From Chrysomallon squamiferum (taxonomy: Eukaryota > Mollusca > Gastropoda > Neomphalida > Peltospiridae), in the NCBI GenBank assembly GCA_012295275.1, contig CM022671.1, positions 23,470,822-23,482,821 on the forward strand: 12,000 nucleotides of DNA, in the 5' to 3' direction. Both the position numbers and the translations under genes were made by a program. The notes under the pieces were generated by a model. It saw only the letters and a program-made list of their open reading frames with translations, made no database searches and was not told where the DNA came from. This document shows positions 6,110-12,000 of this stretch, piece after piece; within the stretch, counting starts at the first letter, position 1, and the number at the start of each line of letters is the position of its first letter.

Positions 6110-6538
6110 GAAAAAAAACCCGGATAAAAACCATTCTGAAGTTACGAGTGTAGAATGGCTGGTCCAAATTTTTCAAAAACATATTATTGCTGTTCTGTTT
6201 TGTTCTGAAACAAAACAAGATAATAGACTGCAACACAGAGCTCCAGTATATAGTTATTTCACGTTCCAATTATTATCTACTGCTATAATAAACAAATATC
6301 GTGGAATCTGCATAAAAAAATAGCTGTTGGTGCTAATCTGCGCTCTCCTATCTAAGACCGTTAACTCTAAATTTACGACTTTTATAAGACACTTAATAAT
6401 TATCAATATAAATGTACTGGAGAGTCGCCAGACAAAAATTCAAAAAAAATATTCATTCATAATCGACATGGAATTTCATGTTCTGTTTATTTTGTATTGG
6501 TGTTTCGATTGCAGTGTTATAAGGCAGAACCATATATA
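6110..6538. other. AT-rich transition out of the island
   Basis: Ordinary AT-rich sequence. Two short forward frames (6081-6323 and 6327-6539) have no recognisable domain, lack ATG starts (6081 is TTG; 6327 is TTG) and are not called. A TATATAAG string at 6533-6540 is TATA-like but unsupported. Confidence 0.55.
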
Positions 6539-6624
6539 AGTAGTAGTAGTAGTAGTTGTTGTTTTTGTTGTTGTTGTAAATTGTAATAGCAATAGTAGTG
6601 GTATTAATACTAGAAGTAGTAGAG
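6539..6624. repeat. (AGT)n/(TTG)n compound microsatellite
   Basis: AGT units (6539-6556) pass into TTG units (to about 6577), then decay into imperfect AGT-like sequence that contains the palindrome GTATTAATAC at 6601-6610. Confidence 0.9.
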
Positions 6625-6914
6625 AAATATTACTACTGGTAAAAATAAATGATGATGATAAGCTTTGAATGCCACAGTCTAAAAGGGGTAGTCTAAAAAT
6701 AAAAATAACTTTTCTTGGCAGTATTCTTACACCTTACTGTTTTCTAACATAATTCTCCAAACTCTGCTATTTCTGATAAACACGAAACTAATTTTCACCG
6801 TTTTTTTACGCACCTTTTTGAAGATATATTTTTAAAATGTTGAAAGAGAATGAAATAAACGAAGCAATAACGAAAGGAATGGAAACATATACAGATTATT
6901 ACTATACAGCTCGT

Positions 6915-6924
6915 CTGACGTCAG
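6915..6924. promoter_or_regulatory. Perfect CRE palindrome CTGACGTCAG
   Basis: The full cAMP-response element TGACGTCA (6916-6923) is present with one extra symmetric base pair on each side. It is the canonical site of CREB/ATF bZIP proteins. It is isolated in AT-rich DNA, and no TATA box or start site can be linked to it. Confidence 0.4.
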
Positions 6925-6977
6925 GCAGAATGTAAGTTAATGTAAAATGTGGGAAAGAAATACTTGGCATATACAGT

Positions 6978-7065
6978 TTATATATATATACATGTGTGTT
7001 ATTTAATATATTCAGATACATGCATGTTTTATATATATATATACAAACACATACATACATATATA
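6978..7065. repeat. (TA)n and (CATA)n tracts
   Basis: Two short TA runs and a CATA/CACA-containing stretch, imperfect. Confidence 0.8.
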
Positions 7066-7471
7066 TTAATCTATTTATCTATTTTGTTTATTTATTTTTT
7101 TATTATTATTATGTTTTTATTTTTTAAATTATGTGCTTTGCAATAAATAAATTATAAAAAATGAAAGCAAGAAAATAAAATAATAATAATCATACTGCCC
7201 TAATTTTGTTTTGGTGATCTCATTTCGGAAAATCTGTTAGCCAGAAACACATAAAAACAATCAAACAAATAGAATTTATTCATTTAAAGAGAATTAGGAA
7301 AGAGATTCAAAAAAAAGAAAAGAAATCAGAATCATTTAATTTCTCCTTCTCAGAAAATTAATAAAAATGTTCTACGGTGGAAGTTATAAATAATGGTTCC
7401 CTATAATCGAAAATGAAATGAAAAAGAACAACTGATGAAAGATGAAGCCGAAATGACAGTCATCCGTCACA

Positions 7472-7556
7472 CATTATTATTATTATTATTATTGCTGTTG
7501 TTGTTGTTATTTTTATTATTATTGTTATTGTTATTATTATTATTTATTTATTTATT
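7472..7556. repeat. (ATT)n/(GTT)n/(ATTT)n compound microsatellite
   Basis: ATT units, then GTT units (about 7492-7508), then ATT and ATTT units to about 7556. Confidence 0.93.
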
Positions 7557-7643
7557 ATAACACTAAAACGTAGTGGTTGAATATTCTTAAAACTATATAT
7601 TAACAAATAAAATCTATTAAAATAAATACATATTTTAACTCGC

Positions 7644-7747
7644 TTACACACACACACACACGCACACACACACACACAAACACACATATATGCACACTCA
7701 TATACATACGCAAACGCAGGCACACACACACACACACACACACACAT
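7644..7747. repeat. Two (CA)n arrays with an imperfect spacer
   Basis: CA dinucleotides run at 7644-7686, with one CG interruption, and again at 7721-7747. A degenerate CA/TA/CG-containing spacer separates them. Two overlapping minus-strand frames encode cysteine/valine alternation and are repeat artefacts. Alternating purine-pyrimidine DNA of this length can adopt Z-form. Confidence 0.96.
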
Positions 7748-8320
7748 TCCTCAAACATATGCACATGCAGATAAACCAACACACATTTTTTCACAACTGC
7801 GTCCAAAACATGAAGACACATAACGAAAATGATTATCTCTGGCCGATCCTAAACTTTGAAATGTTTTAAGGCCACACACAGTGACCCGTCCAGTCAAAAT
7901 TAAATACATGTGCTTCATTTATCTTACCACTGCACCTTCATGGGTTACATTAAACGAATACTTTCCACAGATTTCATTACAGAGTTCATTTCAAGAGACA
8001 CACCTCAGAAGAAAAAAACCAGCCATCTGGTGTTATTGCGTCGCATATATTTCGTTTCGCTTCGGTAATATTGTGTTTGATTGTACATAACTGTAGCTGT
8101 TGTACTTAACTGTATTGTATCCTTTATATTGGTTAATTGTTTATTTATCTTGTGAATGAATTTTTGTTTGTTTTTTTTATTTAGAAATTGTATTGAAATC
8201 AACGACACTCAAATCAAACTGGCATTTATGTCGAAGTTTTTAATTTTACATGCACGTTCTCGCCTGATTTATACTTGCATAACTCCAGTAATTCTAACCA
8301 TCACTATAATTCAGTCCCTG
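7748..8320. other. Non-coding stretch, nothing recognised
   Basis: Mixed AT-rich sequence. The short frames on both strands (7881-8090 plus, 8005-8208 minus) overlap each other and have no domain. The plus-strand frame at 8156-8572 runs into T-rich low-complexity DNA. Confidence 0.6.
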
Positions 8321-8516
8321 TTTTTCTCTTCGTTTTTTTTTCTTTTTATTATTTCATTTTCTTTTATTTTATTTTTTATTTATTATTTTAACAAATATAA
8401 AAATATAATAAAATTTATACAGTTATCGTTTTTATTACTTTTTTATTCGAATTTTTTATTATTATTATTTATTTATATATTTTTTATTATTATTTTTTTA
8501 CACATTTTATTTTTCA
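8321..8516. repeat. T-rich low-complexity tract, about 195 bp
   Basis: TTTTA/TTTAT-type units with long T runs and almost no G. A hydrophobic translation across it is a composition artefact and not a membrane protein. Confidence 0.9.
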
Positions 8517-8519
8517 CAT

Positions 8520-8555
8520 TATACCATAATTTTAAACTATACCATAATTTTAAAT
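8520..8555 (+). repeat. 18-bp tandem duplication
   Basis: TATACCATAATTTTAAAC (8520-8537) is followed directly by the same unit with one change at its last base (8538-8555). Confidence 0.92.
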
Positions 8556-8559
8556 TATT

Positions 8560-9473
8560 CCTTGCAAAATAAAATTATTTTTAAAAACTATATTACTAAG
8601 ATTAATTGAACTGATAAATGTATTATTCATTTTAAACTATTAAAACACATAATTCAAATACAAATATATTCAGAAATAATAACGACATAGTCTGTTTCGG
8701 CATCTCAAAATAATGTAATACTTTAAGCAAATTTTGAAGTTAAAGCAAGGCGCTATGTTTCCAGGTTTAAATACGAACTCAAAAGTGTTGTGTAAGGTTA
8801 CTAAGACAGAAATATTTTTGCACCAGAATTGGGTATGAAATTTTTTTTTAAATACTAAGCCACTAACTTTCCACCAAAGAGCTTTGGAATAAATTAACAA
8901 AACGCAAACTGGTTAATATTATTTTCGACAAGATTCTAAACTGTAGAAGCTAGAACTGTAATTACAGTGCAGCTTATTACAAACCGAGACACACGATTGA
9001 TGCAGAGTAACATAGCATAATAATAAGAAAAATACATTTTTAGATTTAATCAACCTTTAAAAAAATTAGCATTTTGTATGGCATCGATATATATATATAT
9101 ATTTTTTAATATATGCCCGCTAACATTTTCTGATTTACAATATTAAAGTTACGATTTTACAATTAATTCTTACATCTGTGCTTATTGATATAGATCCAAA
9201 CAAGCCAATTACATTAAAGTATATAATTAAACTCATGAAGTTTAAAAATCTCTCTCCGCTCCTTAATTTGAAATATTTGTCCTCTTGAAGTTTTCCTGTT
9301 TTTAACCCTGACTGACCACAAACACACTCTGGATAGTTTACACTGGGTGCGGGAACTGGTGGTAAAACTTTGAAAACAGTTCTAGCGTTTGTTATCTTAA
9401 AATATTCAAAGAACAGAGGAACTGATAAATACTCTGTTGCGGTATTAAACAAATCTAATTTATTTAACTAAAC
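8560..9473. other. AT-rich non-coding stretch with one ambiguous open frame
   Basis: The minus-strand frame 9135-9452 (105 codons) is the only one here without obvious low complexity. Its middle part includes a PPVPAP stretch and a CVCGQSG stretch, but I recognise no family. A minus-strand acceptor-like sequence ending TTTTAAG precedes it in part, with a weak pyrimidine tract. It is left uncalled. A (TA)n tract sits at 9086-9102. Confidence 0.45.
9086..9102. repeat. (AT)n tract
   Basis: About eight AT units followed by a short T run. Confidence 0.85.
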
Positions 9474-9607
9474 TAGTATTAGTAGTAGTAGTAGTAGTAA
9501 TAGCATCAACAGCAACATCTGTAGTTGTAGTAGTAGTAGTAGCAACAGCAGCAGCAACAGTACGACGACCAGCCTTAGTAGTAGTAGTAACAGCAAAATC
9601 AGTAGTT
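9474..9607. repeat. AGT/AGC/ACG compound trinucleotide repeat
   Basis: AGT-rich arrays are interspersed with AGC and ACG triplets while largely keeping period three. The minus-strand frame through it is threonine/alanine/valine-rich and is a repeat artefact. The left edge ACTAGTATTAGTAG resembles, in reverse arrangement, the AGT-rich area at about 6601-6620. Confidence 0.9.
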
Positions 9608-9757
9608 GCGTCAACATTTATATACTTGTTTCTCAAGATTCCTAATGAAATCATCATGTTCTTTACATGGGTTCTACGTTTTGCTGTTTATTATTTAAAT
9701 AAATCTTTTAATTCATTTTAGAGAATGTTGCTTCTCTCCAAAAATAACAGTTGGGAG

Positions 9758-9783
9758 ATTATTATTATTATTATTATTATTAT

Positions 9784-9814
<31 letters not shown>
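9758..9814. repeat. (ATT)n followed by poly(T)29
   Basis: A short ATT array leads directly into an uninterrupted T run (9786-9814). This is the same association of TTA units with poly(T) as at 3630-3733. No clear target-site duplication was found on either side. Confidence 0.95.
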
Positions 9815-10857
9815 CGAATAGAAGATGCTTTTAATAATACAGTTAAAGTCTGGTAGCAATAAATTCTAAGATAAAATTTTGAAATTACTTTTTATAATGT
9901 ATGATGGTAGAAATTTATAAACACATACGATGTTAATTCAAAGTAAAACGAAAATGAAATGGAAACATTCGGAACGTTTAGCGTATCATAAAAATAAATT
10001 AGAAAAAAGCTGCACTTAATAAAATGACTGCACTAATACTGAATTTGTTCGTGTTATAAAAACAATCGCTATGAAATACAGATTTTATCAGTTATCTTCT
10101 TTTCTGCAGTAAATGTTCACAAGAGTTTTACAGTCATCTTTAAAGATTACAAAAAACCCCATATATTTCACCTCATTTAATCAGACCTTATCTTTTACCA
10201 CAGACACTACAATGTATATTCAAGATTATTAAAGATTAAATTTTCTCTTGAAGCAATCTGGACTCTAAAGGAATACTTAAAACTCGGAGAATTTCGAAAG
10301 TTTTGAAAAAGCGCAACTGAAATTAGCCACCTGGTTTGTAACAGAAGCTCTCTCGAGAAGACAAGATAGATGATATTTGTTTTAAAATTTCACATTTTTA
10401 ACAGCAGTTACCTTACCGCAAGCTATCAAGAGTTTACAAAAACACTGACCGATTAGATAGGTTAATATGTTTGTCTTTCAACAGGCAAGTAAATAACTGG
10501 ATCAGTGTGTTTATGAGATGTCCGGCAAAACGCGCTGGCCGAAGACTGACATTGTAAACCAGGAAATTCGCCAATTAACCTCAAAATTCTAAAGTATGCT
10601 TTCTGGCGAAATTCGAGAACAGTTATCGGCTTAAAATCAGCTTTATGTTACTAAATATGAATATTATCTTTTCAGGATTCGTCTGTGAGACTGGTGGAAA
10701 GTTTATCCGGTCTGACGATTGGCAGTTTTTTTTTTTTATAATTACTTTTTATTTAATTTGTTTACGAATGTTTTCTTTTCTGATCGATAGACCGTTTTGC
10801 GCGTTTTCCTTTTTCTATTATTATTTTAAAATTATATCTTATTTGATCTTGTTTCAT

Positions 10858-10861
<4 letters not shown>
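9815..10861. other. Non-coding stretch with a GC-containing patch at about 10500-10640
   Basis: Mostly AT-rich and featureless. 10500-10640 is more complex and contains an imperfect inverted repeat. A forward frame at 10645-10914 starts in ordinary sequence but is increasingly T-rich and ends in the TC repeat, so it is not called. A CACCTG E-box lies at 10328-10333. Confidence 0.55.
10563..10614. other. Imperfect inverted repeat
   Basis: GAAATTCGCCA (10563-10573) pairs with TGGCGAAATTC (10604-10614) at all but one position across a 30-nt loop, and the inner seven pairs (TTCGCCA/TGGCGAA) are perfect. It may be chance. Confidence 0.3.

Positions 10862-10903
<42 letters not shown>
10862..10903. 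repeat. (TC)21 microsatellite
   Basis: An uninterrupted TC array that ends in CTCTCAG, so it also looks like a very strong pyrimidine tract with an acceptor AG. Pure homopyrimidine mirror repeats like this can form triplex (H-) DNA. Confidence 0.96.
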
Positions 10904-10905
<2 letters not shown>

Positions 10906-10906
<1 letters not shown>

Positions 10907-11016
10907 GAATATGATAATTACGTAATGTAAATAACATGTTACAACAACAAAATGTGAAACAATACTGACGTAGATTTTCCGAACATCACATAGCCAAAAC
11001 AAACAATACAACTTAC
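10906..11016. other. Short AT-rich spacer
   Basis: About 110 bp of AT-rich DNA between the TC array and the candidate minus-strand exon. If that exon is real, this is the beginning of its downstream intron, starting GTAAGT on the minus strand. Confidence 0.4.
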
Positions 11017-11111
11017 CTCATCTTGAAGTTCAGACAGCTATAGAATTTCTTCGATCCTAGTTCACGAAAAAAAAAATCTCTTTGAATTTTTTTTTATCGA
11101 TTCACCGACAT
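11017..11111 (-). other. Candidate minus-strand exon (5' UTR type)
   Basis: On the minus strand a long pyrimidine tract (about 11114-11145) ends in TTTAG at 11112, preceded by a branch-point-like TATTAAC at 11146-11152. The 95-bp segment that follows ends in GATGAG|GTAAGT, a perfect donor (GT at 11016-11015). No frame is open across the whole segment, so it cannot be an internal coding exon. An ATG with A at -3 (AAGATGAG) lies six to two bases before the donor, so it could be a 5' UTR exon carrying the start codon. Signals are seen; the exon itself is inference. Confidence 0.28.
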
Positions 11112-11170
11112 CTAAAGAAGAAAAAAAAAAAAGAAGAAGAAAAAAGTTAATAAAAAAATTATTTTCTTAC
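11112..11170 (-). other. Candidate 59-bp intron, minus strand
   Basis: The segment begins GTAAGA (minus strand, from 11170), has TATTAAC about 35 nt before its end, a long uninterrupted pyrimidine tract and a terminal TTTAG. All spliceosomal signals are in the right order and spacing. At 59 bp it is short for an animal intron. The A-rich plus strand may produce a pyrimidine tract by chance. Confidence 0.22.
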
Positions 11171-11225
11171 GTATCATTATAATGTATTATGTTGTATTTA
11201 TCAAAATATTACTAGTATTTAAATT

Positions 11226-11234
11226 TGACCTTGG
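11226..11234 (-). promoter_or_regulatory. Extended half-site CCAAGGTCA
   Basis: On the minus strand CCAAGGTCA exactly fits the FTZ-F1/NR5A consensus YCAAGGYCR and is close to the ERR site TCAAGGTCA. It lies about 140 bp from the NRF1-type site in the same GC-richer patch. Confidence 0.35.
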
Positions 11235-11374
11235 CTGGAAAATGCCGACAGACGTCCTCAAGTCCAAACCTTCTTCAAAGTTTCGACGCAAGCCAGTGCT
11301 GGCGGACTGGTCAAATATCGGTATTAACCGTCCTGGGTCTCATCTTAACAGAGATTCAAGTATTGATTTTTTCA

Positions 11375-11390
11375 TGCGCGTGCGCACGTG
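11375..11390. promoter_or_regulatory. Perfect NRF1 site overlapping an E-box
   Basis: TGCGCGTGCGCA (11375-11386) matches the NRF1 consensus YGCGCAYGCGCR exactly on the minus strand. CACGTG (11385-11390) overlaps its end. NRF1 sites are strongly associated with animal promoters, often of mitochondrial and housekeeping genes. Four CpGs in sixteen bases in such AT-rich DNA are hard to ascribe to chance. Confidence 0.5.
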
Positions 11391-11400
11391 CTTAATGCAA

Positions 11401-12000
11401 AATACTATCGAAATTTATTCATAAGGGGATTGTCATGTTTCGAAAAATGGAAAAGATCTTTCGTTTTGTTGCGTCCGTGTTTTCCTCATATTGATCAGTA
11501 TAGAATTTCGCAGAAGAAAACCAAAACTAATTTTCAAAAACGTTTCTGAGATTTCAGTTCATATTAATTACAAGTCTTTAGCATATATAAATATCCCATA
11601 TATAAATATGCGCGTTTCGAAACAAAATATTGTTAAATCTGAAATAAACGGAAAAAAAAAACAACATATTATTATTTGTAAGTGTTACTGAATGTGTTTA
11701 AAAAAACAAACAAAACGGAGACAAAAACAAAATACATCATAGAAATAAAATAATAATTTGTTATATTCACATATAAATTTGTTGCTTTGTAGTGTCTATG
11801 TTGCTTTATAGTATTGTTGTTGTCTGTTCTTAATAATTCTTTATTACCTGAATGTAATTTAATTATATCTGATTTATTTATTTATTTAGCAATATTTCCA
11901 ATTTCCTTTTCTTTACCGAAATACATATTATTAAGTGATTAAGCGATTTCAATTCGTATTCATGAAACTAGGATGAATTTCACTATTTCGTGAATAAAAT
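11401..12000. other. AT-rich non-coding end of the window
   Basis: No gene is recognised. The forward frame 11491-11691 has no ATG at its given start (ATT) and no domain. A-rich runs occur near 11650 and 11700, and the window ends in a GAATAAAAT string that could be read as a poly(A) signal but has no gene attached. Confidence 0.55.
11582..11609 (+). repeat. 13-bp direct repeat containing TATA boxes
   Basis: CATATATAAATAT occurs at 11582-11594 and exactly again at 11597-11609. Each copy includes TATATAAA, so two TATA-like boxes sit 15 bp apart. Confidence 0.85.

Larger units (their letters stand above)
5540..6110. promoter_or_regulatory. Motif-dense putative enhancer / conserved noncoding element
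   Basis: About 570 bp of balanced, repeat-free sequence carries many textbook developmental factor sites: paired TCATGTGAC E-boxes, a DR1, a POU-type palindrome, a Cut/Onecut ATCGATA beside a CCAAT box, homeodomain TAATTA, a TALE TGACAG, YY1 cores, a forkhead ATAAACA, an octamer ATTTGCAT, a SOX core and a posterior-Hox CCATAAAA. Each short motif is individually weak. Their density, the loss of microsatellites and the absence of a coding frame together suggest a cis-regulatory element. Cross-species conservation has not been tested. Confidence 0.45.
4040..6310. other. Microsatellite-free island, 2.3 kb
   Basis: This is the longest interval of the window without a microsatellite longer than about ten bases; only short A runs near 4663 and 5467 are present. 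It is also the densest in GC-containing transcription-factor motifs. Minus-strand frames at 4185-4564 and a plus-strand frame at 6081-6323 are short, start without support and resemble no known protein. The simplest reading is a constrained non-coding regulatory region. Confidence 0.45.
6625..7470. other. AT-rich non-coding DNA with short TA and T-rich tracts
   Basis: No gene is recognised. TA tracts lie near 6978-6990 and 7030-7063, and a T-rich tract at about 7080-7130. The one GC-containing landmark is the CRE palindrome at 6915-6924. A 65-codon frame (6949-7146) is a tyrosine/isoleucine translation of TA repeats. Confidence 0.6.
11221..11400. promoter_or_regulatory. GC-richer patch, candidate promoter
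   Basis: About 180 bp of complex, CpG-containing sequence in an AT-rich neighbourhood. It carries an NRF1 consensus, an overlapping CACGTG and an NR5A/ERR half-site, plus GACGTC at about 11251. A plus-strand frame (11182-11424) is open across it but has no recognisable domain. It lies immediately upstream of the candidate minus-strand exons, so it may be their promoter or first exon. Confidence 0.3.

Noticed and set aside
7544-7821. Cysteine/valine-rich minus-strand frames
   Set aside because: They are the two frames of the (CA)n arrays, not a cysteine-rich peptide or toxin.
8156-8572. 138-codon hydrophobic frame resembling a membrane protein
   Set aside because: Hydrophobicity comes from T-rich low-complexity DNA; the frame includes the 18-bp tandem duplication.
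9460-9657. Threonine/alanine/valine-rich minus-strand frame
   Set aside because: Direct translation of the AGT/AGC repeat.
5238-10525. Shared 11-mer GAGATGTCCGG at 5238-5248 and 10515-10525
   Set aside because: Matches of this length between two places are expected several times by chance in 12 kb, and flanks do not extend the similarity.
1-12000. tRNA, rRNA, CRISPR arrays, bacterial operons, intact LINE/LTR/DNA transposons
   Set aside because: Looked for B-box-like GGTTCGAATCC, regularly spaced repeats, reverse transcriptase or transposase motifs and long terminal repeats; none was seen by eye. A repeat-library search could still find decayed elements.

Overview
The window is AT-rich eukaryotic DNA with no recognisable protein-coding gene, rRNA, tRNA, CRISPR array or intact mobile element. 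Long (TTA/TAA)n arrays, poly(T) runs, (CA)n, (TA)n, (TC)n and AGT/AGC microsatellites, together with animal-type regulatory motifs and spliceosomal splice signals, point to an invertebrate animal nuclear genome. A mollusc, perhaps a cephalopod, is the best guess, but this is inferred from repeat style only and no diagnostic gene supports it.

Layout. 1-700 is a fairly complex, moderately CpG-containing block with a TATA-like box, an AP-1 site and an E-box; it could be promoter or 5' UTR sequence. 700-4036 is mostly intergenic or intronic filler with large (TTA)n and poly(T) arrays, interrupted at about 3180-3375 by a more GC-rich patch with a perfect TCACGTGA E-box and splice-like signals. 4040-6310 is a 2.3-kb island almost free of microsatellites. 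It holds an ETS/CRE patch (4420-4551), a perfect DR5 nuclear-receptor element (5249-5265) and a motif-dense core (about 5540-6110) that reads like a developmental enhancer or conserved noncoding element. 6310-9830 returns to microsatellites, with a perfect cAMP-response palindrome at 6915-6924. 9830-12000 is again AT-rich. Its most interesting part is 11017-11390, where a perfect NRF1 consensus overlapping an E-box and an extended AAGGTCA half-site lie just upstream, on the minus strand, of what could be two small exons separated by a 59-bp intron.

No gene set can be assembled. The most economical reading is a non-coding (intergenic or long-intron) region of an animal genome with one strong cis-regulatory island and one possible minus-strand promoter plus 5' exons. 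The computed open frames are mostly translations of microsatellites or AT-rich sequence and are not offered as genes. All regulatory calls are motif matches read by eye and none has been tested by alignment.
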